A stretch of DNA of 64,000 bases, taken from Serratia bockelmannii. Lineage in GTDB: Bacteria; Pseudomonadota; Gammaproteobacteria; Enterobacterales; Enterobacteriaceae. Shown in pieces: positions 51,415-62,200 of this stretch. Location: positions 310,001 through 374,000 of the forward strand of contig NZ_VOUX01000001.1 in assembly GCF_008011855.1 (NCBI RefSeq), in the 5' to 3' direction. The notes below the pieces were generated by a model. That model made no database searches and had not been told where the DNA came from. It worked only from the letters and a program-made list of their open reading frames with translations. Numbering within the stretch: position 1 is the first letter of the stretch; each line of letters opens with the position of its first letter. Made by a program: the position numbers and the translations under genes.

Positions 51415-52788
51415 ATGCAAAAATTGACGTGTTTTAAAGCTTATGACATTCGGGGAAAGCTGGGCGAAGAGCTGAATGAGGACATCGCGTATCGTATTGG
51501 ACGCGCCTATGGCGAGTTTTTAAAGCCCAAAAATATCGTGTTGGGCAGCGATGTGCGGTTAACCAGTGAAAGCCTGAAGTTGGCGCTGGCGAAGGGTTTA
51601 CAGGATGCGGGTACTGATGTGATAGACATCGGTTTAACCGGTACCGAAGAAATCTATTTCGCCACAACCTATTTAAAAACTGATGGTGGCGTAGAAGTCA
51701 CCGCCAGCCATAACCCTATTGATTACAACGGCATGAAGTTAGTGCGTGAGGGCTCTCGCCCGATTAGCGGTGATACCGGGTTACGGGCGATCCAAGAGCT
51801 GGCGGAGAAAAACCAGTTTCAGGCGCTAGCAGCGACAGCAACGCGCGGCAGCTACGTACGCCAGGACGTATTAGGGGCTTATGTAGAACACATTCTGTCC
51901 TATGTAGACGTGAAAAATTTCAAACCGTTGAAGCTAGTGATCAACTCGGGCAACGGTGCTGCGGGGCATGTGATCGATGCTATTGAAGCGCAACTGAAGG
52001 CGCGGGGTGTGCCGCTGGAGTTTATCAAGGTGCATCACCAGCCGGACGGCTCTTTCCCCAACGGCATTCCAAATCCACTGCTGCCTGAGTGTCGTGCGGA
52101 TACCGCCGATGCGGTGCGAGAGCATGGCGCTGATATGGGCATTGCGTTCGACGGCGATTTTGATCGCTGCTTCCTGTTCGATGAAAAAGGCGATTTCATT
52201 GAGGGCTATTATATCGTCGGCTTGCTGGCGGAGGCCTTCTTGCAGAAACAGCCGGGCGCGAAGATAATCCACGATCCACGCCTGAGTTGGAACACCGTCG
52301 ATGTGGTCACCGGTGCCGGGGGCGTACCCGTGATGTCGAAAACCGGTCATGCTTTCATTAAAGAACGCATGCGTGCGGAAGACGCCATTTATGGCGGCGA
52401 GATGAGTGCTCACCACTATTTCCGTGATTTTGCTTATTGTGACAGTGGCATGATCCCATGGCTGCTGGTCGCTGAGCTGGTCAGTGTGAAGGGACAAACT
52501 CTGGGGCAACTGGTACAGGATCGCATTGCCGCCTACCCGTCTTCCGGTGAGATCAATATCAAGCTGGCTCAGCCTGTCGTGTCAATCGAAAGCGTTAAAC
52601 AACACTATTTACCGCATGCCGATGAGGTGGACTACACCGATGGCATCAGCATGGCGTTCGCAGGCTGGCGTTTCAATCTGCGTTCCTCCAATACGGAACC
52701 GGTTGTGCGTCTTAACGTCGAATCTCGTGCCGATGTTGCGCTGATGCAAGAGAAAACCGACGAGATTTTGGCGCTGTTGTCAAACTGA
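51415..52788 (+). CDS. manB: Phosphomannomutase
   Basis: It interconverts mannose-6-phosphate and mannose-1-phosphate for GDP-mannose synthesis. The ATG at 51415 ([20 protein letters not shown]) is the conserved start; the TTG two codons upstream is not needed. The 457-residue protein has the phosphoserine loop [13 protein letters not shown] (about 96-108), the metal loop [19 protein letters not shown], and [12 protein letters not shown] for phosphate binding. It closely follows the CpsG/RfbK pattern. It is the last gene of the manCB pair. Confidence 0.95.
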   Translation: MQKLTCFKAYDIRGKLGEELNEDIAYRIGRAYGEFLKPKNIVLGSDVRLTSESLKLALAKGLQDAGTDVIDIGLTGTEEIYFATTYLKTDGGVEVTASHNPIDYNGMKLVREGSRPISGDTGLRAIQELAEKNQFQALAATATRGSYVRQDVLGAYVEHILSYVDVKNFKPLKLVINSGNGAAGHVIDAIEAQLKARGVPLEFIKVHHQPDGSFPNGIPNPLLPECRADTADAVREHGADMGIAFDGDFDRCFLFDEKGDFIEGYYIVGLLAEAFLQKQPGAKIIHDPRLSWNTVDVVTGAGGVPVMSKTGHAFIKERMRAEDAIYGGEMSAHHYFRDFAYCDSGMIPWLLVAELVSVKGQTLGQLVQDRIAAYPSSGEINIKLAQPVVSIESVKQHYLPHADEVDYTDGISMAFAGWRFNLRSSNTEPVVRLNVESRADVALMQEKTDEILALLSN

Positions 52789-52813
52789 GTGCGACGCGTA
52801 AGGAACACACTGT

Positions 52814-52842
52814 AGAGCTGTCTTGAACAGCTCTTTTTTTTT
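52814..52842 (+). terminator. Terminator of manCB
   Basis: GAGCTGT and ACAGCTC pair around a five-base loop and are followed by nine T, 27 bases after manB. Confidence 0.88.
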
Positions 52843-53159
52843 GTAAGGCTTAAACTCCCCATGTTCTGTCTCACACACACTTGGGATGCTTCAGAAAGGC
52901 AGTGAGGTTTTCTCTTGATATAACCAAGAACGCGGCTAAATATTTTAGCCTCTTTGTAGGGAGCCAGGTCAAAGCCTCCTGGCAGGCCGATTGTTTACTT
53001 GCTGGCCAAAAACGAGTGTACCAAGGGAACTCTGGGGACATATGGATGGTCAATTATGATCGAAAAGGCGTGCGTGAGTCCAAGCTTCGTTTAAAATCAA
53101 TTGATTGCTTAAAGAAGACAGTTCATCTTGAGCGCCAGGGGCGCGAGTAAGGAGTTTTT
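52843..53159 (+). other. Gene-free stretch between manB and galE
   Basis: About 317 bases. An 89-codon frame at 52881-53150 begins with TTG, has no ribosome-binding site and no recognisable family, so I do not call it a gene. A small hairpin, GGCTAAA-TAT-TTTAGCC (52934-52950), is present. The stretch presumably contains the galE promoter, which I cannot place. Confidence 0.35.
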
Positions 53160-54179
53160 ATGGCGGTTTTAGTCACCGGTGGGGCCGGTTATATCGGTTC
53201 TCACACTGTTCTGGCTTTGTTGGAACATGGCGAAGATGTCGTAGTGTTAGATAATTTATCGAACTCTTCCGATGAGTCTCTGCGTCGCGTTGAGAAACTC
53301 GCGGGCAGAAGTGCTCAATTCTACCAAGGCGATATCTTGGATGCTGAGTGTCTGCACCGTATCTTCGAGGCTCACGCCATTTCGGCCGTGATCCATTTTG
53401 CTGGGCTAAAGGCTGTCGGAGAGTCGACGCGCAAGCCGCTAGAGTATTATCAGAACAATGTCACTGGCACGTTGGTATTGTTGGAGGAAATGCGTCGTGC
53501 GGGTGTGCATAAGTTTATCTTCAGTTCTTCTGCCACGGTGTACGGTACTCCAGAGCAAGTTCCTTTGACTGAGACGTCACGCGTTGGCGGTACGACGAAT
53601 CCTTACGGCACGTCGAAGTTGATGGTAGAACAAATTCTGCAAGATTTCGCTAAAGCAGAACCGCAATTCTCCATTACCGCCTTACGTTACTTCAACCCGG
53701 TCGGTGCGCACGAATCTGGCATGATCGGTGAAGATCCAAATGGTATTCCTAACAATCTGATGCCTTATATTGCTCAGGTGGCAATCGGAAAACTGGAGAA
53801 ACTGTCAATTTTTGGTGACGACTATCCGACACAGGATGGCACGGGTGTCAGAGATTACATTCATGTCATGGATTTGGCTGAAGGTCATCTCAAGGCGATT
53901 GAACACATCGATGAACACCAAGGTTTTACGGTCTATAATCTGGGGACTGGGGTAGGGTATTCTGTGTTGGAGATGCTCCATGCTTTTGAAAAGGCTTCAG
54001 GTCGCAATGTAGCTTACCAAATTGTACCACGTCGAGAGGGCGACATTGCAGAATGCTGGTCCGCTCCAGAATTGGCGTTCAAAGAATTGGGATGGAAGGC
54101 TACCCGTGATTTGGATGCCATGATGCGTGATGCGTGGAATTGGCAGAAGAACAATCCTCGGGGTTATCGTCCCGGTTGA
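53160..54179 (+). CDS. galE: UDP-glucose 4-epimerase
   Basis: It interconverts UDP-glucose and UDP-galactose (and in some forms the N-acetyl sugars). The 339-residue SDR protein has [10 protein letters not shown] at residues 6-15, SSSATVYG and the catalytic Tyr149-x-x-x-Lys153 in NPYGTSK. TAAGGAG precedes the ATG by eight bases. The second galE of the gal operon is presumably elsewhere, so this one serves the polysaccharide locus. It lies alone between two gaps of over 300 bases. Confidence 0.93.
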   Translation: MAVLVTGGAGYIGSHTVLALLEHGEDVVVLDNLSNSSDESLRRVEKLAGRSAQFYQGDILDAECLHRIFEAHAISAVIHFAGLKAVGESTRKPLEYYQNNVTGTLVLLEEMRRAGVHKFIFSSSATVYGTPEQVPLTETSRVGGTTNPYGTSKLMVEQILQDFAKAEPQFSITALRYFNPVGAHESGMIGEDPNGIPNNLMPYIAQVAIGKLEKLSIFGDDYPTQDGTGVRDYIHVMDLAEGHLKAIEHIDEHQGFTVYNLGTGVGYSVLEMLHAFEKASGRNVAYQIVPRREGDIAECWSAPELAFKELGWKATRDLDAMMRDAWNWQKNNPRGYRPG

Positions 54180-54550
54180 TAGCGAAGTTCGTTAATGACA
54201 AAATATGGCATAATGTAAATTAATTGTAACCAACGAGGGCTCGATTGACCATTTCTATGTTGGTTGCAATTAAAATATGTTTAATAACAATGAGATATCA
54301 TGATTCATCCTTCAATGAGCCACATAATTTTTGACTATTTTTTGTGGATGAGTGTCGGATATTTTGATTAATTGTGCTAATCTCCGATACCTTCGTCTAC
54401 GGTGCGTTCATTGAGCTATCCAAAATTTATTCTCGTTTAGTTTCTGTTCGAAAACTGGGCGAGTGGGTAGTGATAGACTGCTGGGGATGCATGTTCAGGC
54501 GGCCATCCTTTGGGCCTCTGAGGTGAGCGTATTAGTTAGCAGGTTACCTA
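54180..54550 (+). other. Gene-free stretch between galE and rmlC
   Basis: This 371-base AT-rich region has no supported gene. It contains a 14-base inverted repeat with one mismatch, TAATTGTAACCAAC (54221-54234) and GTTGGTTGCAATTA (54259-54272), around a 24-base loop. The repeat lacks a T run. A promoter for rmlC is expected but not identified. Confidence 0.35.
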
Positions 54551-55084
54551 ATGAAAGTGATTGAGACACCAGTCGCAGGTGTGAAGTTGATTGAGCCGAA
54601 AGTGTTCGGTGATCATCGTGGTTTTTTCGTCGAAACGTTTCAAAAAAACCGCTATCAAGAAATGTTAGATATTGATGTGGATTTTGTTCAGGACAACCAT
54701 TCGCGTTCTTCTAAAGGAGTATTGCGTGGTTTGCATTTCCAGCGAATCAAACCCCAAGGCAAGCTAGTCCGAGTTGTACGTGGGGAGGTCTATGATGTTG
54801 TAGTGGATATCAGGGTCGATTCGCCGACGTACAAAAAATGGGTTGGTGTTCACTTGTCGGAAGATAACCACCACCAACTTTGGGTTCCGCCAGGTCTCGC
54901 ACATGGTTTCTTAGTGATTTCAGACATTGCTGATTTCGAATACAAGTGCACAGAGTACTATGATCCTGCTAGCGAAGCATGCTTGCTTTGGAATGATCCT
55001 GAAATTGGCATTGATTGGCCAGTCGATCAGCCATTGCTATCGCCAAAGGATCTACAAGGTAAATTACTTAGAGAGCTTTTTTAA
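54551..55084 (+). CDS. rmlC: dTDP-4-dehydrorhamnose 3,5-epimerase
   Basis: It carries out the third step of dTDP-L-rhamnose synthesis, a double epimerisation of the 4-keto sugar. The 177-residue cupin protein has DNHSRSSKGVLRGLHFQ, with the catalytic His, VVDIRVDSPTYKKWVGVHLS, and FEYKCTEYYDPASE with the second-site Tyr. The stop overlaps the rmlD start by one base. rmlA and rmlB are not in the window; the paralogous rffH and rffG of the common-antigen cluster could supply the first two steps. Confidence 0.95.
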   Translation: MKVIETPVAGVKLIEPKVFGDHRGFFVETFQKNRYQEMLDIDVDFVQDNHSRSSKGVLRGLHFQRIKPQGKLVRVVRGEVYDVVVDIRVDSPTYKKWVGVHLSEDNHHQLWVPPGLAHGFLVISDIADFEYKCTEYYDPASEACLLWNDPEIGIDWPVDQPLLSPKDLQGKLLRELF

Positions 55085-55944
55085 TGCGTGTACTTTTGAC
55101 AGGTTCTATGGGGCAACTGGGACGCTGTTTCAGCGATAGGTTTCCTACCGATTGGAGCCTGCTAGCACTGGACAGCAAGCAACTTGACATCTGTGATTCT
55201 GATGCGATTGAGCAAGCGGTGACGGAATTTGAGCCCGATGTTATCGTAAACGCCGCCGCTTATACTGCTGTTGATAAGGCTGAATCTGAACCAGATGTAG
55301 CTAAAGCAATCAATACCTACGGGCCTGGCTACCTGGCAGCAGCTGCTGCTGCACGAAATATTCCTTTTGTACACGTATCAACCGACTATGTTTTTGATGG
55401 CCGTTCGGAAGAACCCTACTGCGAAGATGCTCCCTGCTCGCCACAAAACATTTATGGTAAAACCAAGCTTGAAGGTGAGATTGCTGCGCTGAAGGCTAAT
55501 CCAAAAACTATTGTAATAAGAACGGCTTGGGTGTTTAGCGAGTACGGCAATAATTTTGTTAAAACGATGTTGCGCGTCGGGTCACAAAGGGGTGAACTTG
55601 GCGTGGTAAGCGATCAGCAAGGCTGCCCGACTTATGCCGGTGATATCGCTGATGCCATAATATCCATGCTGCAAGAACCAGGTGAATACGGTGTCTATCA
55701 CTTTTGTGGTGATTCAATGGTTTCTTGGTATGAGTTTGCGCAGATAATTTTCCAACAGGCTACTGAAAGTGGGCTATACCCACATCAGGTCATCGTGAAT
55801 CCGATTACTACGCAAGAGTATCCTACACCTGCGTCCCGGCCTGTATACTCTGTTCTTAACACTGATAAGATCTGCGCGTTGAATCTTAAACCTAGCGCTT
55901 GGCGCCAGCAGTTACATGCTGTGATTCGCAAACTGTTGCAGTAG
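55084..55944 (+). CDS. rmlD: dTDP-4-dehydrorhamnose reductase
   Basis: It reduces the RmlC product with NAD(P)H to dTDP-L-rhamnose. The 286-residue SDR protein has the nucleotide-binding TGSMGQLGR at its start, VNAAAYTAVDKAES, and the catalytic Tyr/Lys in NIYGKTKLEGE (about residue 124). The start is fused to the rmlC stop (TAATG), showing translational coupling. It is slightly shorter than the E. coli form (299). A hairpin with a weak T run follows. Confidence 0.95.
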   Translation: MRVLLTGSMGQLGRCFSDRFPTDWSLLALDSKQLDICDSDAIEQAVTEFEPDVIVNAAAYTAVDKAESEPDVAKAINTYGPGYLAAAAAARNIPFVHVSTDYVFDGRSEEPYCEDAPCSPQNIYGKTKLEGEIAALKANPKTIVIRTAWVFSEYGNNFVKTMLRVGSQRGELGVVSDQQGCPTYAGDIADAIISMLQEPGEYGVYHFCGDSMVSWYEFAQIIFQQATESGLYPHQVIVNPITTQEYPTPASRPVYSVLNTDKICALNLKPSAWRQQLHAVIRKLLQ

Positions 55945-55968
55945 GTGGATCTTGGTTTGCATGGAATA

Positions 55969-55992
55969 AAAGGGGATAATTTTATCCCCTTT
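55969..55992 (+). terminator. Hairpin after rmlD
   Basis: AAAGGGGATAA and TTATCCCCTTT pair around a two-base centre. Only an interrupted T-rich stretch follows. It is a candidate terminator or pause site between rmlCD and the transferase gene. Confidence 0.55.
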
Positions 55993-56110
55993 GATGTTTT
56001 TGTTTATTGGTGACGGTTTGCGTTCCAATAGACGAGTGATAATACATCAGCCATCACACTCTTGTAACTGATTGTTTTTAAATGATTATTGGTTAGGAAC
56101 TTCATACGGC

Positions 56111-56953
56111 ATGTTTTCAAAACAAAAACAATACCAAATTGTTGCTTCAATCGTATTGTATAACCATAGCTATGCCCAACTAGAAGACACGTTACTTTCT
56201 TTGCTTAGCGAAAAATGTGTTCAAAAAATAGTTTTGGTTGATAACGGTGGTTCTGAATGGGCTGCAAAACTAGATAATCATCGCATTAGTTATATTTGTG
56301 CGGAAGCCAATAACGGTTTTGGCTACGGCCATAATCTGGCAATGAAGCGTTATCTGAATGAATGTGAATATTTTTTGATTTGTAACCCAGATATCAGTTT
56401 TACCTCGGGGGCGCTCGAGAGTCTCTACAATTTTGCGCGGAACCAAAAACACCGCTTTGTTTCTCCTCGCATTCAATATAGCGATGGGCGATTCCAATAC
56501 AGTTGCCGCTTACTGCCTACACCTGCCAATTTGTTTCTTCGGCGCTTTTTCCCTAAATGGGGAGCTAAGCTGGATGCCACTTATGAAATCCAGCGTGCTG
56601 ATTACACTAAATCCTTCGCAGTTCCTTCAGTTTCTGGTTGTTTTATGCTGGTTGAATCCACGTTGTTAGCGAACTTGGGAGGATTTGATGAACGGTATTT
56701 TATGTATTTAGAAGATGTGGATTTGTGCCGCCGGGCTTTGTCAATGAGCGATATTGTCTACTTCCCTGGTGCTACTATCATCCATGTTTTTGGTAAAGGT
56801 TCTTATAAAAACCTTAATTTATTCATTTATCACATGAAATCAGTTGTCTTATATTTCAATAAATGGGGATGGTGGCACGATCCACAGAGATCCAAGGTGA
56901 ATACTACCTGTTTGAAGACTATTCCCATGACTTCTCCTGAAATCAAGCGGTAA
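56111..56953 (+). CDS. wbbL: WbbL-like rhamnosyltransferase (GT2 family)
   Basis: A GT2 transferase of 280 residues from ATG 56111 (MFSKQKQYQIVASIVLYNH); the longer frame from a TTG at 56072 adds residues of no family character. VASIVLYNHSYAQLEDTLLSLL, NGFGYGHNLAM, FLICNPDISF, GCFMLVE and FMYLEDVDLCRR follow the pattern of WbbL, which adds L-rhamnose to GlcNAc-PP-undecaprenol. That fits the rmlCD pair just upstream and the ABC O-antigen genes after it. Donor is inferred from family and context. Confidence 0.82.
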   Translation: MFSKQKQYQIVASIVLYNHSYAQLEDTLLSLLSEKCVQKIVLVDNGGSEWAAKLDNHRISYICAEANNGFGYGHNLAMKRYLNECEYFLICNPDISFTSGALESLYNFARNQKHRFVSPRIQYSDGRFQYSCRLLPTPANLFLRRFFPKWGAKLDATYEIQRADYTKSFAVPSVSGCFMLVESTLLANLGGFDERYFMYLEDVDLCRRALSMSDIVYFPGATIIHVFGKGSYKNLNLFIYHMKSVVLYFNKWGWWHDPQRSKVNTTCLKTIPMTSPEIKR

Positions 56954-57074
56954 CATGATTGAAGATGATGTCTATGTTTTATGAGTTCAATTACATCTAA
57001 GGTATTGATTATGTTTGTTATGACTGGATGCAATTTCGAAGCGCAAAATGTTGGTATGGCAGCGGGGTGGGGTA

Positions 57075-57908
57075 ATGAGTAATCCTCATAAATCGCAACC
57101 TCTGTCACCCCTAGCTCTGATCCGTAACATTTGGGGGTTCAAATCGCTGATCTTGCAAATGACAAAACGTGAGGTTGTTGGGCGATACAAGGGTTCCACT
57201 ATGGGACTGGCATGGTCGTTCCTCAATCCTTTGTTTATGTTGACGGTCTATACATTTGTTTTTTCGGTTGTTTTTAAAGCACGTTGGTCCGTCGGTGGCG
57301 ATGAAAGCCGTACGCAGTTTGCTGTAATCCTCTTTGTTGGCATGATTGTGCATGGTTTTTTTGCCGAGGTGGTTAATCGGGCACCGCAAATTATCCTAGG
57401 GAATACCAACTATGTGAAGAAAGTGGTTTTCCCTTTGGAAACGTTGCCAGTGATTGGGTTATGCGCTGCGTTGTTCCATACCCTGATCAGCTTGGTTGTA
57501 CTGCTATGTGCATTCTTTTTATTCAACGGTTTTCTGCACTGGACCGTCGTTTTTATACCGTTAGTTTTCTTGCCGCTGGTCGTTTTTTGCCTTGGATTGG
57601 CATGGATATTGGCATCCCTGGGTGTTTTTATACGCGATGTTGGTCAGACGACTGTCATTATCACAACGGTTATGATGTTTTTGTCACCAGTATTTTTCCC
57701 TATCACGTCGTTACCGGAAAAATATCGCATTTGGATAATGCTTAATCCCCTAACATTTATTATTGAGCAATCACGGAATGTCTTAATTTGGGGGCGTTTG
57801 CCTGAATGGCAAGGTTTAGCTGTTTACACCCTGGCGGCATCATTAGTTGCATGGTTCGGTTTTGTATTCTTCCAGAAAACCAGAAAGGGGTTTGCTGATG
57901 TCCTCTAA
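57075..57908 (+). CDS. wzm: O-antigen ABC transporter permease Wzm
   Basis: The membrane subunit of the exporter that moves finished, lipid-linked O-polysaccharide to the periplasm. I take ATG 57075 ([16 protein letters not shown]), behind GGGGTGGGG, 277 residues; an ATG at 57048 adds nine residues. Family features include [38 protein letters not shown], and six membrane segments. The end overlaps the wzt start by 11 bases. Confidence 0.92.
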   Translation: MSNPHKSQPLSPLALIRNIWGFKSLILQMTKREVVGRYKGSTMGLAWSFLNPLFMLTVYTFVFSVVFKARWSVGGDESRTQFAVILFVGMIVHGFFAEVVNRAPQIILGNTNYVKKVVFPLETLPVIGLCAALFHTLISLVVLLCAFFLFNGFLHWTVVFIPLVFLPLVVFCLGLAWILASLGVFIRDVGQTTVIITTVMMFLSPVFFPITSLPEKYRIWIMLNPLTFIIEQSRNVLIWGRLPEWQGLAVYTLAASLVAWFGFVFFQKTRKGFADVL

Positions 57909-59214
57909 TGAAATCGCGATCCAAGTGACTGCATTGAGCAAATGTTATCAAATTTATGATCGTCCACGAGATCGTTTAAAACAGTTTTTTGCTCCGAGGT
58001 TACAACGTGTAGTACGACGTGAGTCTCGCCGCTATTTCCGCGAGTTTTGGGCACTTCGCGATGTCTCATTCTCTATTAAGAAAGGTGAGACCGTAGGTAT
58101 TATCGGACGAAATGGTGCAGGTAAGTCAACGTTATTACAGATGATATGCGGTACGCTGACTCCAACTCAGGGAGAAATACAAGTCAATGGCCGTATTGCG
58201 GCCCTACTTGAGTTAGGCGCAGGGTTCAATCCTGAGTTCACGGGGCGTGATAATGTCTATCTTAATGGCTCTGTTCTAGGTTTTTCCCGTGAACAGATCG
58301 ATGAGCGTTTTCAGGAGATTACTGACTTCGCAGATATTGGCGAGTTTATCGATCAACCCGTTAAAACATACTCAAGCGGGATGTATATTCGTCTGGCTTT
58401 TGCTGTCCAAGCCTGTGTCGAACCTGAAATCCTTATCGTGGACGAGGCGTTAGCCGTAGGCGATATCGGTTTTCAATATAAATGCTATAAACGCATGGAG
58501 GCTCTTCGTGCTAAGGGGGTCACTATTATCATGGTGACCCACTCTACCGGTAGTATTCTGGAATACGCTGACCGTTGTTTGGTTATGAACAATGGGGAGT
58601 TAGTGGGCGACACCTATGACGTACTGGCTGCTGTTCTGGCTTATGAGAAAGGAATGCTGTTGTCGCAAGCAGTGAAACGAGAGAATACGGGCAAGATCTC
58701 CTCGTCTGTTGTGATGAATCAATCTGACTTGCAGGGTTTGCAACAGGGGCAGTTGAATACCGAAGTGGGAGAAAAGCGCTTTGGCAGTGCTCGAGCGATT
58801 ATTCAAAATCTCGAAGTGATAAAATCGGATGGCACTTCACTCTCCGATAAGCCTTTGGTACGTTCTGGTGATGAACTGACCTTGGATTTTACTATCCTTG
58901 CTTCAGAAGAGATTCGAGATGTTGCCTTGGGAATCTCCATCTCTAAAGCGCAGGGGGGAGATATTTGGGGGGACAGCAACATTGGAGCCGGCAAACCTTT
59001 AATCCTCAAGGCTGGTGAGCAGCATGTGATTTATAAGGTTAAATTGCCAATTAACTCAGGAGATTACCTGGTTCATTGCGGCTTGGCATCGCTGCAAGGC
59101 GGCGAGCGAGAAGAGTTGGATCAACGCAGACCAATGATGAGATTGAAGTTTTGGTCCTCTCGTGAACTCGGGGGGGTTGTTTATGCCCCTATCAGTGTTT
59201 TAAGCGAGGAGTAA
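57898..59214 (+). CDS. wzt: O-antigen ABC transporter ATPase Wzt with carbohydrate-binding domain
   Basis: The ATPase subunit of the exporter. The start ATG at 57898 lies within the end of wzm and gives 438 residues. Walker A is [10 protein letters not shown] (about 70-79), signature [13 protein letters not shown] and Walker [16 protein letters not shown]-terminal domain (about 270-438) with a beta-sandwich character follows; in the characterised relatives it recognises the cap at the end of the chain and makes export depend on termination. Here a Kdo cap is expected from the next gene. Confidence 0.93.
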   Translation: MSSNEIAIQVTALSKCYQIYDRPRDRLKQFFAPRLQRVVRRESRRYFREFWALRDVSFSIKKGETVGIIGRNGAGKSTLLQMICGTLTPTQGEIQVNGRIAALLELGAGFNPEFTGRDNVYLNGSVLGFSREQIDERFQEITDFADIGEFIDQPVKTYSSGMYIRLAFAVQACVEPEILIVDEALAVGDIGFQYKCYKRMEALRAKGVTIIMVTHSTGSILEYADRCLVMNNGELVGDTYDVLAAVLAYEKGMLLSQAVKRENTGKISSSVVMNQSDLQGLQQGQLNTEVGEKRFGSARAIIQNLEVIKSDGTSLSDKPLVRSGDELTLDFTILASEEIRDVALGISISKAQGGDIWGDSNIGAGKPLILKAGEQHVIYKVKLPINSGDYLVHCGLASLQGGEREELDQRRPMMRLKFWSSRELGGVVYAPISVLSEE

Positions 59215-59222
59215 TTAGAGCA

Positions 59223-62200
59223 ATGATTGCTGTATTCTTACCGCCATATCCGTTTAGGGGAGTGAAAGCTCCCTATTTATGGATATTTTATCGCCTGCTT
59301 AACTCATTGCAGCAGCGTTCACTTTTTATCGCCGGTAATGATTACTTGTTGTCTCCGGAAGAGTGGCGCAAGTCAGAACGTTGGGAATTTGATGTACCTA
59401 CAATGAATAATTTGGGTTACAGCATTCCGTCTGATGAGCTATTGGCCAGTCATGATTATTACCATTTGAGAGAGAGTGTATTTGAGAGTTTATTAGACTC
59501 TTCAAACTACAATCCGATGTTGGCGTTCAAGAAAATGCTGACCCAGCGAATCCCCGAGCTGGAAGCTGAGCTGCTAAACCATCTCCAAGGCTATGAGTCT
59601 GGAAAAATAGAGGGGATATTGTCAATTTGCAATTGCCCTTCTCTGGAGGCCGTTGCCGAGTCTTTATCTATTCCTGTCATGCACTTTGAAGTAGGGCCGT
59701 TGAGAATGCCCTCTTATTATAGTACAGGGTATTTGGATTTCTCAGGTGTTAACGGTCACACAGAGGCAGAGAAGCGCTATTTGGCGGTTCAGGAACAGTG
59801 CCAGGTCGATCTTTCCATAGAGGAGTTGCATCGTTACTTCCTGCGTGTGCCAAATACTCATGAGCAGCAGTGTGATGCCGATCTGGGGATCGCATTACAG
59901 GTTGAAGACGATTCAAATCTCGTTGCTTATGGTGAAGAATTCACTAATCTGACGTTGCTTTCCTATGCGCGTACACGTTTTCCAGAGAAAAAATTATTAA
60001 TTCGCACTCATCCTGGTAGTCAGTTCCAGCTCAAGGAGGGTGAGTATGAGATCGACAGTTCACCGACCAGTTTGTCTTTCGTCCAGCGTTGTCGAGAGAT
60101 TTTAACGATTAATTCTAGTGTGGGATTAGAAGGAATTTTCGCTGGTATACCAACGACAGTCGTTGGTGACAGTTCATATAAATATATAACCTTGGCAGAC
60201 GATGAACAAGAAAGAACTAATCGTTTGGCATTTTATCTATTTTCATACTTAGTTCCATTCGAATTGATTTTCGATATTGATTATCTGCGATTCCGTTTAT
60301 CTCGGCCAAGTGAACAGGCGATAGTCAGTCGCCATATTGAATATTATTCTACTGAGAAGGAAGGATTTTTAAAAATGCAGGGGTTGACTCTGGGTGAGTT
60401 GCTATCAAAACAGGTTAAGCAAGAAAATGAAAAGCAGGATGATATGCAACAAAAAATTCGTGTTGCTGAGCATCATCTGATGATCGATAACGAAGAAAAG
60501 CAGGCAATGATTTCTTCTATGCAAGAGCAATTGCTGTTGCTTCAGGAAACGCTTATACAACAGCGAGAGCAACAGCTGGTTACTCAGCAATTGTTGGAGA
60601 ATGCGCAAAAAGAAGTTCTTCTTTTAAATAATAATTATGTTGAAGACGAACCTCTTAAATTAAAGGTTGAAACACTGAGTCAACAACTTAGTGAAAGTCA
60701 GTCCGACATGAACAATATGCGAAAAAGTCTGTCGTGGCGACTAACGGTACCTGTTCGTATGCTTGGTCGGGCCATTCGCGGTGAGTTTGGGGTAATCAGG
60801 GATATATCCAGACACTACATGCGACAGCGTAAAGGGACAAAATCGACCTCTTTGGTTGGGAAAGGTTGGCAAGCGTTTCGTGCAAGTCCGCATCCTTATA
60901 AGGCTTTGCTTCGCAAAACTAAAGTGGCAGGCAAACTATTGCTAACCGGCCGTTTCGCTGAGTTGCGTAGCAGTCTTCTACGTGTGGCGAAAAATACCGC
61001 TAATACGCCGATGCCGCTAGTTAATATAGATACCGACCATATTGTTATTCTCACTACTAGGCATACACTGTTTGTGGCCCATTTGCTTGAGAAAACGCTT
61101 GTAGAGGTGGGGCGCGGCGTTACCATAATTGAAGCATACTCAGCGCCGGCGGACAGTGGGCAACTGCATATTGTTATTTGCCCTCAAATTTTTGCTGAGC
61201 TGCCGCAAAACTTTGTTGCGTTCCAAATGGAACAATCTATTAACCCACGTTGGTTTACGCCAGAGTATTTTGCGATTCTCGAACGTGCAATGGCTATATT
61301 TGACTATTCCCTGACTAACATTAATTACTTATTAGAACATGGTATCCCTTATCAAAAATTGTTCTACCTCCCAATTGCTTCTTTTGCAGACTACAGCTCA
61401 AAATTGACCCAGAAAGGTCATAAGTTGAACGGCAATGAGGAGCAAATTGACGTTCTCTTCTATGGTGATACGAATTGTGAGCGTCGTCGTCATTATCTTG
61501 AACAATTGGGACAACGTTTTAATATTCATATTGCCTCTGGTGTATTCGGCGATGAGCTGACCCGGCTGGTGAAAAATGCCAAACTGGTTATTAACCTGCA
61601 TTACTATGAGAATGCGTTGCTTGAGACCACACGTATTTACGAAGTGCTATCGTTGGGAACGCCAATTGTTAGTGAAGAAAGTGTGGATATCGCGGAGCAT
61701 ACGTCTCTCATTGATGTTATTGATTTTGCTCCTATTGGCGATATTGACGCAATGGCGAAAAAAATTGATCGTCTCTTGAACGATCAAGATTATCATGCTA
61801 GCCGTAAGAAAAATATTGCGTTGTTTACTCATAGCGACAACAACTTTGAAGGCTATTTCAAACGCTATCTTTTGGCGAATGATTTGATTGATTTCGAAAC
61901 TTATAAAAATGGCGTTGATTTTATCCCTGCGATAGAGGCGGATATTCCAAAACTCTGCCTCTCACTGACGGAAACACCGGTGCGGAAGCAAGATTTCCTC
62001 AGTAAGCCTACCCATGGTTTCAAGGTCATTGAGGGGGTTAGACACCGTATTGGCTGGATCGGATGTGGCATGAGTTATAAATACATGCTGTCCGTGCTTG
62101 CCGATCGTAATACCGAAATGGCTATGATCTGCGAGGACGATGCGTTATTCCCTGACGACTTTGACATTAAACTTGAGAAGATTGTTGCTTATCTGGAACG

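Noticed and set aside
52881-53150. An 89-codon frame between manB and galE
   Set aside because: TTG start without a ribosome-binding site, no family resemblance; kept only as a remark in the gap entry.
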